NCBI GenBank assembly: GCA_938010045.1 | Contig: CALLFZ010000033.1 | Location: forward strand, 21,979-85,978 | Direction: 5' to 3' | Source of the DNA: an uncultured bacterium | GTDB lineage: Bacteria; Verrucomicrobiota; Kiritimatiellia; PWTM01 | Length of the DNA stretch: 64,000 nucleotides | Part shown: piece by piece, positions 18,555 through 28,030 of the stretch | How the letters are laid out: each line of letters begins with the position of its first letter | Position numbering within the stretch: the stretch's first letter is position 1 | Program-made: the position numbers and the translations under genes | The notes under the pieces: generated by a model | The model's input: the letters and a program-made list of their open reading frames with translations, nothing else | What the model was told of the DNA's origin: nothing | Database searches by the model: none

Positions 18555-21146
18555 ATGCAGAAAACACCGTGGTGGCAGTGGATGATTCTGGCCGCGGCCT
18601 TGGTGGCCTCCGCCGCAATCGTGTGGCCCCCGTTCGACCGCGTGGACGCGAGCGGTCGTGTCGTGCAACGCGGCAAGATCCGGCTTGGCCTCGACCTGCG
18701 CGGCGGCACCTCGTTCACCGTCGAGGTGGACCGCGACGAACTGCGTACACGCCTGAAGCAAAAAAGCCCGGACCTCGAGGGTGAGGCGCTCGACGCGGCG
18801 GTGGAACGGGAGGCGAGGGCCTCCCGCGACGTCGCGCTCGAGGCGATCCGGAACCGCATCGACGGCCTCGGCATCGCGGAGCCGCAAATCTATCCCCAGG
18901 GCGCCGACCGCATCATCGTGCAGATGCCGGGCGTAGACGCCGCGAAGCGCGACGAGGCGCGCCGCGCGATTCAGAGCGTCGCGTTTCTCGAGTTCCGGCT
19001 CGTGCACAAGAACAACGACCAATGGGTGAAACGCCTCTTCGACGAGGAGCGCGCGCCGCGCGGCTTCCGGATCGAGGGCACCAGCCCCGACAACTTCTTC
19101 TATGTACGCGATCCAAGCGCGGTGCCGGACGAGGAGATGGACTCCCGGTTTTGGGCCGAGCTTCGCCGGTTCGCGCCGCGCGAAGGTGCCGATTTCATGC
19201 TGCAGCGCGACGAAGAGGGCGAAACCCGCCGAATTGTGTGGCGGCCGATGTACGTCGAGCGCACACCGCTGATGACCGGCAGCATGGTGCAGGACGCCCG
19301 CCCCGACACCGATCAGCTCGGACGGCCGGTCGTCGAGCTTCAGTTCACGCGCGCGGGAGCGCGGAAGTTCACGGAAATCGTGCGCGACTATCGCCCGAAC
19401 GGCGAGCTCAACCGCGGCAATGAGCGCGGCCGCCGCCTTGCGATCATCCTCGACGGCGTGCTCCGCTCCGCGCCGGAGATCACCGACCGCTTCCCGCACG
19501 ACCAGACGATCCGTTCGTGCGAGATCAGCGGACGCGGCATGGACGTGCGCGAGGTCCGCCAGCTCGTCAACGTGCTGAAGACCGGCGCGCTGCTGGCGCC
19601 CATGAAGATCACGCAGGAGTACTCCGTGGACCCCACCCTCGGCCTCGCGTCGGTGCGGTCGGGCCGGATCGCGATCCTGATCGGCCTGGCGCTCGTCGCG
19701 GTGTTCATGCTCGTGTATTACCGCGTCGCCGGCGCGATCGCGGACCTCGCCCTCCTCCTCAACGCGCTGTTGCTGCCGCTCGGCGTGTTCATGATCGCGG
19801 GCCTCTTCGCCGTGTTCGCGCGGACGCCCGGCATGCCGCAATTGCCCACGCTCACGCTCCCGGGCATCGCGGGCATTGCGCTGATGTTCGGCATGTCCGT
19901 GGATGCCAACGTGCTGATCTATGAACGCGTCCGCGAGGAGCTGAAATCCGGCAAGCACCTGTTCGCCGCGATCCTCGCCGGCTACGAGAAGGCGTGGGTC
20001 ACGATCCTCGATGCGAACGTCACGACGGTGCTGGCCGCGATCGTGATGTTCTGGTGGGGCACCGGCCCCGTCCGTGGGTTCGCGGTGATGCTGACGGCCG
20101 GGATTCTCGTCAGCCTCTACACGGCCGTCGTATTCACCCGCATGCTCTTCAATCAACTGCTGCAGAGCGGACGCCTCAGCACGCTGCGGATGCTCGAGTG
20201 GATCCGCTCGCCATCGTTCGACTTCCTCGCTCACCGTCGGCTCGCCGCCGCCATCTCCGGTGCGCTGCTCGCGGTCACGATCGGCGTGTTCGCCGTGCGC
20301 GGCACCCGCACGCTCGGCGTCGAGTTCACCGGTGGCACAGCGCTGACGCTCGAGTTTCAGCGCGCCGTGCCCGACACCGAGCTGCGCGCCCAGTTGCGCG
20401 CCGCGGGCGTGAAGGGCGAGCCGCTCGTTCAGTACCGCGAGGCGCTCGGCGAGGCGGCCGGGCGCCGCCTGGTCGTGCAGGTCAGCTCCGATGACGCCGC
20501 CGCGGCGGAGGCGGCGCTGGCCCAGCGCTTCGCCGACGCGGGATTCCGCATCGTCCAGAAGGAGGAGATCGGCTCCCACATCGGCGCCGAGCTCAAACGG
20601 AGCGCGCTGCTGGCCCTGCTGTGGGCGCTGGTCGGCATGGTGATCTATATCTCGATCCGGTTCGAGTTCGCGTTCGCGGTCGGCGCGATCGTTGCGCTCC
20701 TGCACGACGCGATTCTCTCGGTCGGCATATTCTGCCTGCTCGGCCGCCAGCTCAGCGCGCCGATGATCGCGGTGATCCTCACCATCATTGGCTACTCGGT
20801 GAATGACACGATCGTCGTATTCGACCGGATCCGTGAGGGGCTGAAACTCTGGCGCGGGAAGTCCTACGTCGAAATCGCGAACCTCGCGATCAACCAGACG
20901 CTGAGCCGGACGCTGCTGACGGCCGGCACAACGATCCTCACTGTGCTCGCGCTCTACCTCTTCGGCGGCGGCGCGATCAACGATTTCGCGCTGCTGTTGC
21001 TGATCGGCCTCGTGATCGGCACCTACTCCTCCATCTTTATCGCGACGCCGATCATGCTGCTCTGGCATCGGGCGCCGCTGCCGGCCGCGGCCGCCGCCGC
21101 CCCGGCGGCCGCCGGCGATCGCCGCTCGGGCCGCCGCAGCGGCTGA
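18555..21146 (+). CDS. secDF: Fused protein translocase subunits SecD-SecF
   Basis: SecDF uses the proton gradient to pull exported proteins through SecYEG from the periplasmic side. The 863-residue chain is a natural SecD-SecF fusion. The SecD half has helix 1 (about 9-26), the D1 motif RLGLDLRGGTSF, the P1 periplasmic domain, then five helices with MFGMSVDANVLIYERVREEL. The SecF half starts near 560 with a helix, LGVEFTGGTALTLEF and ends with the motif SVNDTIVVFDRIREGL plus the helices to about 840. The tail is Ala/Arg-rich. GGGAG-type SD (GGGAGATTCTCCG) precedes the ATG. Third gene of the tgt operon. Confidence 0.95.
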   Translation: MQKTPWWQWMILAAALVASAAIVWPPFDRVDASGRVVQRGKIRLGLDLRGGTSFTVEVDRDELRTRLKQKSPDLEGEALDAAVEREARASRDVALEAIRNRIDGLGIAEPQIYPQGADRIIVQMPGVDAAKRDEARRAIQSVAFLEFRLVHKNNDQWVKRLFDEERAPRGFRIEGTSPDNFFYVRDPSAVPDEEMDSRFWAELRRFAPREGADFMLQRDEEGETRRIVWRPMYVERTPLMTGSMVQDARPDTDQLGRPVVELQFTRAGARKFTEIVRDYRPNGELNRGNERGRRLAIILDGVLRSAPEITDRFPHDQTIRSCEISGRGMDVREVRQLVNVLKTGALLAPMKITQEYSVDPTLGLASVRSGRIAILIGLALVAVFMLVYYRVAGAIADLALLLNALLLPLGVFMIAGLFAVFARTPGMPQLPTLTLPGIAGIALMFGMSVDANVLIYERVREELKSGKHLFAAILAGYEKAWVTILDANVTTVLAAIVMFWWGTGPVRGFAVMLTAGILVSLYTAVVFTRMLFNQLLQSGRLSTLRMLEWIRSPSFDFLAHRRLAAAISGALLAVTIGVFAVRGTRTLGVEFTGGTALTLEFQRAVPDTELRAQLRAAGVKGEPLVQYREALGEAAGRRLVVQVSSDDAAAAEAALAQRFADAGFRIVQKEEIGSHIGAELKRSALLALLWALVGMVIYISIRFEFAFAVGAIVALLHDAILSVGIFCLLGRQLSAPMIAVILTIIGYSVNDTIVVFDRIREGLKLWRGKSYVEIANLAINQTLSRTLLTAGTTILTVLALYLFGGGAINDFALLLLIGLVIGTYSSIFIATPIMLLWHRAPLPAAAAAAPAAAGDRRSGRRSG

Positions 21147-21491
21147 GGCCGCTCGCGCCCACCCACATGCGCGGGCCCAGTCGTCGCGGGATGGCCGACA
21201 CCGCCCCTCGCATGGCCCGCCGCTCCGTGGCCCGCATCGGCGGCCCGCTGTACGATCCCCACCCACGGTGAGAGGAAGATTCGGGCATCGCTCCAATGCT
21301 CGGAGCGTCCGCCTCGGCGGCCGTCCAACGGTTGGATAGGCCGCACCGTCACAGTGGACGACTTCGATGAAGATCCGGAAGGGTGCTGGCCACGGCGGCC
21401 TCGAGAGTGTCGCCCGATCCATCGCGCGGAATCGGCGAGATCCTCGCGCTGCTCTGTTGTCGGCCTTCGCGATGGGCTAAGATCAACGCTT
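21147..21491. other. Intergenic region with putative promoter of the DUF2339 gene
   Basis: No gene is supported. Near the right end, TTGTCG (21457-21462) and TAAGAT (21478-21483) are 15 bases apart, which is short; the following ATG (21492) lies 8 bases after the -10, so the mRNA would be nearly leaderless. Confidence 0.35.
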
Positions 21492-23738
21492 ATGGCAGGG
21501 CTGTTGTTGTGGGTCGTTCTCGGGCTGCCGTTGGTTTGTTCCATCTGGGCGTTGATTCGCTTGGCTCGTCTTTGCGATCAGATTGAGGCCGTACGGAGGC
21601 AGATCGACCATCTGCGGCATGATCCCGCGGCGCCGCCGTACCCGCCGGCCGTGCCGGTGTTTCCGCCGGCGCCGGCTTCAAAGCCCGCGCGAGCTCCTGC
21701 GCCCGTGAAGGTCGCGCCGGACGTTCCTCCACCTCCACCGGCGGCACCGCCGCCGCTGCCAACTGCGCCGCCTCGCGCCATTGCGTCGGCCGCGGACTCG
21801 GAAGCCATCGAGCAAACGTTGGGCGGTCGCGCGGTCGCGTACACGGGCGTGGCGGCCGTCATGCTCGGCATTGCGTTTTTTGTCGTGTACGCAATTCAAC
21901 GGGCGTGGCTCGGCCCTGAGGTGCGCGTGGCGGCGGGGCTGCTGGCCGGTGCTGCCCTCGTGGTGATCGGTCACCGCCTTTCGCGGCAGCCGACGCCGCC
22001 GCTAGGTCTGGCGCGTTTGCTCACCGGGGGCGGGGCGGGCCTGTTCTATTTCAGTCTCTACGCGGCATCGGCCTTCTACGGGCTGCTCACGCCCGGGGTG
22101 ACCTTTTTCGCACTGGCCGGCATCTCGGGGGTGGTTTTGGCGCTGGCCACGCTCTATCGCAGCCCGACCATCGCCGTGCTGGCGCTGCTCGGCGCCCACG
22201 GCTCGCCCCTCGTCGCCGGTGGCGACGCGCCGGACGCCGTGTTCACACTGATCGTGACCTTGATCGTCAACCTGCCGGTGATCGCGCTGACCGCACGGCA
22301 CGGCTGGACGGCGCCGGCGGTTCTGGCGTTCGCCCTTGCCTGGCTGCAGTATGCCGCCGCGGCATTTCGAGTCTGGACAGGGCTGGATGCAGCTCGCTGG
22401 GCGATCGCCACCGCCATCGCCGCGGGCCTCTGGGTGGAAGTTGGCCTGGTCGCCGATCGGCTTTGGGTGCGGACGCCCGCTCGCCCGCGCGCCTCGCTGG
22501 TGCTCCACGCGCTCAACTCCCTCGCGCTGCTCGGCGCGCTCGCGCGATGGTTCGATACGGACCGCCTCAGCGAGTGGTTCGGCGCCGCGCTGCTCGGCGG
22601 GGCGCTGGCCCACGTCGGTTGGGCGCTGCCTCTTCGCCGCCACCTCGGCGCCGCGGCGGGGCCGGTGGTCGTGAGGCTGCTTGCCGGCCTTGCGTTCGCG
22701 TGCTTCGCGCTGCCGGCGCAGCTCGACGGCGCATGGGTCTCCGCAGGCTGGATTCTCGGCGGCCTGCTCATCGCGCGTCTTACCGACCGTCTCGACCTGC
22801 CGCTGGGGCGCGAAGCGGCGCTGGTGATGGGTCTCACGGGTCTCGTCAAATCGCTCCTCTATGACGCGGTGCTCTACGAGTCGTCGCCGCGCCTGTTCTT
22901 CAACGCGCGCTTCGCCGTGAGCTTGCTGGGCGCGGTCGGCCTCGCGGGGCAGAGCCGCGCGTGGGCCGTCCGTCGCCCCGCGACCGCTCCGGAGCAGACG
23001 CCGCCCACCGCCGGCGTCGCCGGGTCGGCCGCCCTGCTCCTGCTCGCCGCGAGCCTCGGGGCGGTCGCCGCGACAGTGTTCGTGGATGTCGGCTGGTCGC
23101 GGGGCTGGCGCGATCCGGCCGGCGCCGCGATCACCACGGCCGTCCTCGTCGGTCTGGGGTTCGCGCTGGTTGCCGTAGCGCGACGCGAGTCGGCCCGCTG
23201 GCTCGAGACGCTCGGCCACACCACGCTCATCGCCGCCGCCGTGAAACTGGTGCTGGTGGATCTCTGGCTGACGCACGACCGACTGCGCACCGTACCTCCC
23301 TTCGCTGCGGTCGCCGTCTGGGGATGGCTGGCGGCAATGGCGGTGGTGATCTGGGTGTCGCAGTCGGCACTCACCGACTCGTCACCCTGGCCACAACTTG
23401 GCGCGCTCGTGGCGGTCGTGGCCACCGTCACCGCCGAGCTCGCCCGGACCGCGCACGGCTGGCGTTCTTCCTTGATCACGCTCTGGTGGGCCACGGCCGC
23501 GGTGGCGCTCGTGATCGCGGGATTCGCGGCGCGCCGGGCCGCGTGGCGGCGGTTGGGCCTCGCGGTTGCGCTGATCGCGGCACTGAAACTGTTTTTGGCG
23601 GACATCGCCGCGCTCCAGGGCCTGCATCGCGTCGCGGCGTTTCTTGGAGCGGGCGCCGCGATGATGGTGCTTTCGTACCTCTATCAGACCGCCGCGAGAA
23701 CGTGGCGGCGCCCTCAACCGGAGCGGCCCGACCCATGA
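21492..23738 (+). CDS. DUF2339-family polytopic membrane protein
   Basis: The 748-residue protein opens with a membrane helix (MAGLLLWVVLGLPLVCSIWA), a short charged helix, a Pro/Ala-rich linker (about 47-95) and then about twenty closely spaced hydrophobic segments. Within it, LGGRAVAYTGVAAVMLGIAFF and RLLTGGGAGLFYFSLYAA match the conserved opening of DUF2339, a family of unknown function in Gram-negative bacteria. The start at 21492 is preferred over a longer frame because it begins with the expected helix. Its end overlaps the next gene by ATGA; the DUF2339-DUF3999 order is a recurrent pair and suggests a membrane complex. Confidence 0.8.
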   Translation: MAGLLLWVVLGLPLVCSIWALIRLARLCDQIEAVRRQIDHLRHDPAAPPYPPAVPVFPPAPASKPARAPAPVKVAPDVPPPPPAAPPPLPTAPPRAIASAADSEAIEQTLGGRAVAYTGVAAVMLGIAFFVVYAIQRAWLGPEVRVAAGLLAGAALVVIGHRLSRQPTPPLGLARLLTGGGAGLFYFSLYAASAFYGLLTPGVTFFALAGISGVVLALATLYRSPTIAVLALLGAHGSPLVAGGDAPDAVFTLIVTLIVNLPVIALTARHGWTAPAVLAFALAWLQYAAAAFRVWTGLDAARWAIATAIAAGLWVEVGLVADRLWVRTPARPRASLVLHALNSLALLGALARWFDTDRLSEWFGAALLGGALAHVGWALPLRRHLGAAAGPVVVRLLAGLAFACFALPAQLDGAWVSAGWILGGLLIARLTDRLDLPLGREAALVMGLTGLVKSLLYDAVLYESSPRLFFNARFAVSLLGAVGLAGQSRAWAVRRPATAPEQTPPTAGVAGSAALLLLAASLGAVAATVFVDVGWSRGWRDPAGAAITTAVLVGLGFALVAVARRESARWLETLGHTTLIAAAVKLVLVDLWLTHDRLRTVPPFAAVAVWGWLAAMAVVIWVSQSALTDSSPWPQLGALVAVVATVTAELARTAHGWRSSLITLWWATAAVALVIAGFAARRAAWRRLGLAVALIAALKLFLADIAALQGLHRVAAFLGAGAAMMVLSYLYQTAARTWRRPQPERPDP

Positions 23739-25012
23739 AGCGCATCTGGAGGCGGTGCGGACTCGCGGCGGCGCTGCTGGCGGCTTCATGGAGCCGCGCC
23801 CGTGAGGCAGATACGCGGGCGCCATTCGCGTGGCGACAGCCAATCCGGGGCGACATCCGTCCCGGCGATCGCTTCCGAGTGCGCGTCACCGATGACATCT
23901 ACGATGGGTGCGACGACCCGCTGCTCGCCGACCTGCGCGTGTTCGACACGGAGGGCCGCCCGTGGCCGCGCCTGATCTGGCGCGATCCGTCCGCCCTCGT
24001 CACCACCCGCGTTCTCGCCGCCCGGCAGCTCAACGTGTCCACCGCCATGCCGTCGGGCGAGGTGCGGTTGGATGCGGATCTGTCTGTTGATGCCAGCCGC
24101 CGTCCACCGATCCACAATGCCGTTCGCATCGTGCTGCGTGGGGACGAGTGGATTCGACCGGTCACTGTGCTCGGCCGCGACGACGCAGACACATGGATGA
24201 CGTTGGCCGCCGGCCACGTGCTGCGGCTGCGCCACGAGGGCGGCCTTGTTCAGAGCGACCGGGTGGGCTACCCGCCCTCGGATCTGCGCCGCCTGCAGGT
24301 GCGTGTCGGCTCCGATCCGCGTCGGCCAGAGGCGGCCGTGATCGAGCGGATCGAGGTGCTCGCCGACGTCTTGCCGGCGCCGGACGCCCCGTTCGAGCGG
24401 GTTGAATGGACCGCCATCGCGCCGCCGGCCGAGCGGCCGCAGTGGCAATCGCTCCTGTTCGATACGCGCGTGCGCGGCGGTCCCCTCAACCGCATCGAGA
24501 TCGAGGCAGATGGGGAGTACGCGCGGCCGGTGACGATTTGGGTCGCGCCGCATCCAACTGGCACGTGGATCCACATTGCCTCCGATCAGATTCACCGGAT
24601 CGGGATGGATCAGCGCGCGCGGCTTGACGTTTTCGGCCGCGGCCGGTACTGGCGGCTCGATGTGTTTCGCGGCGAAGATCCCCCACTGGCGAATGTGCGG
24701 GCGCGCGCGTTTCGCCAGATCGCCTGGTGGGTGATCGAGGCGGTGGCGGACGGGCCGGCGGCGCTCTACTACGGCGCGGCGAGCTTGACGGCGCCCCAAC
24801 ACGATCTGGCACGACGGCTCCGGCCCGAGGAGATTGGCGCGCTGCCGGTGCGCGAGCTGGGCCCGCGCGAGCCGAATCCCCTGTGCCGGCCGGGGATCGC
24901 GCCGGCGTGGAGCCGCTGGGCGGCGCTCGCGGCGGTGGGCGCAGCGGCCATCGCGGTCGCGTGGGTGATCGCGCGGCTCCTGCGCGTGCCGCCGCATGCC
25001 GCCGGACCCTGA
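23735..25012 (+). CDS. DUF3999-like periplasmic protein with C-terminal membrane anchor
   Basis: The 425-residue protein has an N-terminal leader (RRCGLAAALLAASWSRARE), a beta-rich body and a C-terminal membrane helix (about 393-415) followed by a short basic tail. The body includes tandem discoidin- or sugar-binding-like stretches (IHNAVRIVLRGDEWIRPVTV and LNRIEIEADGEYARPVTIWV), the FAWRQPI start and LYYGAASLTAPQHDLARR near the end, all as expected for DUF3999. Function is unknown. ATGA overlap with the DUF2339 gene indicates they are made together. Confidence 0.72.
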   Translation: MKRIWRRCGLAAALLAASWSRAREADTRAPFAWRQPIRGDIRPGDRFRVRVTDDIYDGCDDPLLADLRVFDTEGRPWPRLIWRDPSALVTTRVLAARQLNVSTAMPSGEVRLDADLSVDASRRPPIHNAVRIVLRGDEWIRPVTVLGRDDADTWMTLAAGHVLRLRHEGGLVQSDRVGYPPSDLRRLQVRVGSDPRRPEAAVIERIEVLADVLPAPDAPFERVEWTAIAPPAERPQWQSLLFDTRVRGGPLNRIEIEADGEYARPVTIWVAPHPTGTWIHIASDQIHRIGMDQRARLDVFGRGRYWRLDVFRGEDPPLANVRARAFRQIAWWVIEAVADGPAALYYGAASLTAPQHDLARRLRPEEIGALPVRELGPREPNPLCRPGIAPAWSRWAALAAVGAAAIAVAWVIARLLRVPPHAAGP

Positions 25013-25030
25013 TGGAAAGCGAGGCCTGAG

Positions 25031-25621
25031 ATGAAACCCCAATCCCCCGACTCGAACCGCAGAGAGACGCTCGAGCGCGTCGCGCGCGAGCTGTTGCTGG
25101 CCATCGGCGAAGATCCAACGCGCGAGGGACTTGTGCGGACGCCGGAACGCGTCGCCCGCGCGTGGGAGTTCCTCACGAAGGGGTACGCGGAGGACCCCGA
25201 CGAGGTCGTGAACCGCGCGGTGTTCGAGACCGAGGCCAATCACATGGTCATCGTCCGTGACATCGAAATTTTCAGCCTATGCGAACACCACCTGCTGCCC
25301 TTCTTTGGCCGTTGCCATATCGGCTACATTCCACGCGGCCGCGTGATTGGCGTGAGCAAACTGGCGCGGATCGCAGAGATTTTCGCGCGGCGGCTGCAGA
25401 TTCAGGAGCGGCTCACCCATCAGATCGCGCGCCTCGTGATGGACCACCTGAAGCCCGAGGGCGTTGGCGTGGTGATCGAGGCGCGGCACCTGTGCATGAT
25501 GATGCGCGGCGTCGAGAAGCAGAACTCGGTGATGGTGACCTCGGCGATGCTCGGCAGTTTCCACAACTCGCCCGCCACGCGGACCGAGTTCCTGAGCCTG
25601 ATCCAGCACGCGACATCGTGA
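25031..25621 (+). CDS. folE: GTP cyclohydrolase I
   Basis: This enzyme converts GTP to 7,8-dihydroneopterin triphosphate, the first step of tetrahydrofolate synthesis and also the entry to queuosine. The 196-residue protein shows [20 protein letters not shown], the zinc site in [20 protein letters not shown] (Cys and His), [17 protein letters not shown] and a second zinc Cys in [16 protein letters not shown]. It follows the DUF3999-like gene after 18 bases. folK at 36.2 kb is the other folate gene in this window, and tgt at 17 kb uses the queuosine branch. Confidence 0.95.
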   Translation: MKPQSPDSNRRETLERVARELLLAIGEDPTREGLVRTPERVARAWEFLTKGYAEDPDEVVNRAVFETEANHMVIVRDIEIFSLCEHHLLPFFGRCHIGYIPRGRVIGVSKLARIAEIFARRLQIQERLTHQIARLVMDHLKPEGVGVVIEARHLCMMMRGVEKQNSVMVTSAMLGSFHNSPATRTEFLSLIQHATS

Positions 25622-25670
25622 CAACGCCCGATGATCCCTGGGATACGGCGCCTCGTTCCGGAGCCGTCCG

Positions 25671-26780
25671 ATGACTCGCGAAGCGTCGCGCTCTCGGCTG
25701 CGAGTCCGGCCAACGGGAGCGTCGTGGCATGCGCAGTGGCGCGCGCGGCTCCAATCGCCCGGGGAGCTGGCCGCGGCGATCGGACGGCCGATCGAGAGCG
25801 ACTGGATCATCCCCGCGTCTCGAACCGGCTGGCCGATGGCCGTTACGCGGTACTACGCGTCGCTGATCCAACGCTTGGCGCCCGACGACCCGATCGCGCG
25901 CCAGTGCGTGCCCTCGCGCGAGGAGGTCAGCGACGAAGCGCTCCCGCCGGATCCCTTCAACGAACTCGGCCACCGCGTCGCGCTGGGACTGGTACGGCGC
26001 TATGTGGACCGCGCCGCGTTCTGGGCCACCGGGGCCTGTGCGGTGCGCTGCCGACACTGCACGCGGCGGAATGAGCTGAGCCGTGCCGCCGCGGCGACCG
26101 ACCCGCGGCCGGCGGTCCGCTGGCTCCGCGTGCACCCCGAAGTGCGTGAAGTGCTCATCACCGGCGGCGATCCCCTCTCGCTCGAGGATGCCGCGGTGGA
26201 GCGAGTGCTCGCCGCATTTCGGTCAGTGCCCAGCATCGAGGTGGTGCGGCTCGGCAGCCGGATGCCGGTCGTGTTGCCGGCGCGCATCACGCGCGCGCTC
26301 TGTCGCATGTTGCGCCGCTATGCCCCGCTCTGGTTCCACACGCACTTCAATCATCCGGCCGAACTGACACCTCACGCCATCGCCGCGTGTGCGCGGCTCG
26401 TCGACGCCGGAATACCGGTGAACAACCAGACCGTCCTGCTGCGCGGCGTGAATGACTCGGTGGACACGCTCGAGGCGTTGTTCCGAGGCCTCGTTCGTGC
26501 GCGGGTGCGTCCGTACTACCTGCTGCACTGCGATCCAGTGCGGGGGGCGGGTCATTTTCGTGTGCCGCTTCGGCGCGCGTTGAAGATTATGGACGCGCTG
26601 CGCGTCCGGTTGAGCGGTCTGGCGATACCGGCGTTTGTCGTGGATGTGCCGGGCGGCCGCGCGAAAATGGTGTTGGCCCCGGGCGGTGTGCTGCGGTGGA
26701 CACGACGCGGCGCCTGGCTGCGCGCGCCCGGCGGCGCCCGCGTAGTTTATTCCGATCCGGCTTCGCACGGTTCGCACTGA
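25671..26780 (+). CDS. Lysine 2,3-aminomutase-family radical SAM enzyme (KamA/EpmB)
   Basis: Enzymes of this family move the alpha-amino group of lysine to the beta position using a [4Fe-4S] cluster, SAM and PLP. The cluster motif is CAVRCRHCTRR (about 123-133), with ITGGDPLSLED, VVRLGSRMPVVLP, THFNHPAELTP, the loop NNQTVLLRGVNDSVDTLEAL and DPVRGAGHFRVPL. The PLP lysine is expected in VVDVPGGRAKMVLAP. At 369 residues it is nearer EpmB (about 340) than clostridial KamA (over 410), so EF-P lysylation precursor synthesis is possible; neither efp nor epmA is in the window. GGAG 7 bases before the ATG supports the start. Confidence 0.85.
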   Translation: MTREASRSRLRVRPTGASWHAQWRARLQSPGELAAAIGRPIESDWIIPASRTGWPMAVTRYYASLIQRLAPDDPIARQCVPSREEVSDEALPPDPFNELGHRVALGLVRRYVDRAAFWATGACAVRCRHCTRRNELSRAAAATDPRPAVRWLRVHPEVREVLITGGDPLSLEDAAVERVLAAFRSVPSIEVVRLGSRMPVVLPARITRALCRMLRRYAPLWFHTHFNHPAELTPHAIAACARLVDAGIPVNNQTVLLRGVNDSVDTLEALFRGLVRARVRPYYLLHCDPVRGAGHFRVPLRRALKIMDALRVRLSGLAIPAFVVDVPGGRAKMVLAPGGVLRWTRRGAWLRAPGGARVVYSDPASHGSH

Positions 26781-27409
26781 CCGAACCGCGCCTCTACCCG
26801 ATGGGATGCCCGCATGCTGGAGAGTGGCCGGCCAGCATGTGTTCCGACGCGCTGGGCACGCTCGTTCGATTGAGCCGTTGCCGCTGTTCCCTCCCTGGGG
26901 ACAGGCACGTCGTTCGGCGCGGTCGGCACCGCAGGTTGGAAAGAGGCACAGCACCGGCCGTACGAGCTCAACGGATGTCGGGGGCCTGTCCAGGGCCCGC
27001 TGCCCGCGCGCGATTGGGGACAGGTACAGGCACAGATGACGCAACAATCGCACGTTCCATCTCCTGCGACGGGTTGTCGGATGCCTGTCCCCTTTGACGC
27101 CGCGTTCGATGCCGAGCGCCGCGTCGAAACCGGCGAGCAATGAGACTGCCCTGTGCGGCGCACCGGGCTGGCTGCTGCTCTGTTGGGGACAGGCACAAGT
27201 GCGTTCAGTCGCCTCGTCAAAACCATCCAGCACGCCATCGGCTTCGTTCGGAGCGGTCGAAGCGGAGCGATTTCGACTGCGGTCGCTACGTGAGGCGCGT
27301 ACGGCGGCCAAGAGCAGGGACCCGAGACCGGGGAGAGTCGGCAAGCGCAGGTCACGGTAGGTCGGGCGATCTGTTCCGCGCAGGACGGCGAAGGGCCGAC
27401 CGCGCGACG
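26781..27409. repeat. Intergenic patch with four TGGGGACAGG-type repeats
   Basis: No gene is supported in these 629 bases. Four copies of a core GGGGACAGG(C/T)AC occur: 26897-26908 (+), 27016-27027 (+), 27083-27092 (-, as GCCTGTCCCC) and 27185-27196 (+). An extra partial GGCCTGTCC lies near 26980. The third copy is followed by a stretch with TTTGACGC and GCGTCGAAA able to form a stem. The same core recurs at 63890-63985. Spacings of 60-120 bases and mixed orientation resemble REP-type elements. No transposase of the RAYT kind is present in the window. Confidence 0.6.
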
Positions 27410-28030
27410 CTAAAAATATGGATTGAACCGCAATTCGGCAGCGAGTGTGGTCTGCGGGCCGTGGCCCGGCCACAGGCGCGTTGAGGCCGGCAGTTCGCAT
27501 AGCCGCCGGATCGAGGCGCGAAGCTGGTCGGCGTCGCCGCCGGGCAGATCGGTGCGGCCCACGCTGCCGTGGAACACGAGGTCGCCGCAGAACACGGTCT
27601 GTTCGCACGGAATGTGGAAGCAGACGCTGCCGGGCGTATGCCCGGGAGTGTGCAGCACATGCCATTCGAGGCCCGCGAGCGACAACCGCTGTCCATCCTC
27701 CAAGCTTCGCGGCGGCTCGGGCGGTGGCTCGGGCGGCGGATACCACGGCGGAAGCTGATTGACCGCCGTGAACGCCCAGACCGCGTCGGCGGGATGCAGG
27801 TACACCGGAATGCCGTGGCGGCGCGCGATCTCGCCTGCCGCGCTCACGTGGTCGGCATGGCCGTGCGTCAGCAACACCGCCTCGGGCGCCAGCCCCGCGC
27901 GGCGAAGCGTATCGTCGAGCGCATCGGTCTGGGCAGCGGGGTCGAGAACGACCGCGCGGGTCGAGGAGGAGCCGGCCACGATGTAGGTGTTGGTTTCGAA
28001 GGGACCAAGCGCAAGACCCATCACCTTCAT
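27410..28030 (-). CDS. MBL-fold metallo-hydrolase (glyoxalase II-like)
   Basis: This 206-residue metallo-beta-lactamase-fold enzyme has the metal-binding signature LLTHGHADHVSAAGEIA (THxHxDH, about 55-61), a second His in VLHTPGHTPGSVCFHI, a bridging Asp in VFCGDLVFHGSVGRTDLPGG and the last His in LWPGHGPQTTL. The N-terminal LGPFETNTYIV and SVGRTDLPGG are typical of the small glyoxalase-II/hydroxyacyl-thiol hydrolase subgroup. A Pro/Glu repeat (PPPEPPPEPP) sits on a surface loop. The ATG at 28030 forms an ATGA overlap with the preceding phosphoesterase gene; a longer start is less likely. Confidence 0.85.
   Translation of the reverse strand: MKVMGLALGPFETNTYIVAGSSSTRAVVLDPAAQTDALDDTLRRAGLAPEAVLLTHGHADHVSAAGEIARRHGIPVYLHPADAVWAFTAVNQLPPWYPPPEPPPEPPRSLEDGQRLSLAGLEWHVLHTPGHTPGSVCFHIPCEQTVFCGDLVFHGSVGRTDLPGGDADQLRASIRRLCELPASTRLWPGHGPQTTLAAELRFNPYF

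Noticed and set aside
18537..21422. A 961-codon open frame antisense to secDF
   Set aside because: Its composition (His/Arg/Glu/Asp-rich, no domains) is what reversed codons of a high-GC gene give, and SecDF on the other strand is unmistakable.
22002..23276. A 424-codon antisense frame over the DUF2339 gene
   Set aside because: Same artefact: polar Arg/Gln/Glu-rich translation opposite a hydrophobic, recognisable membrane protein.
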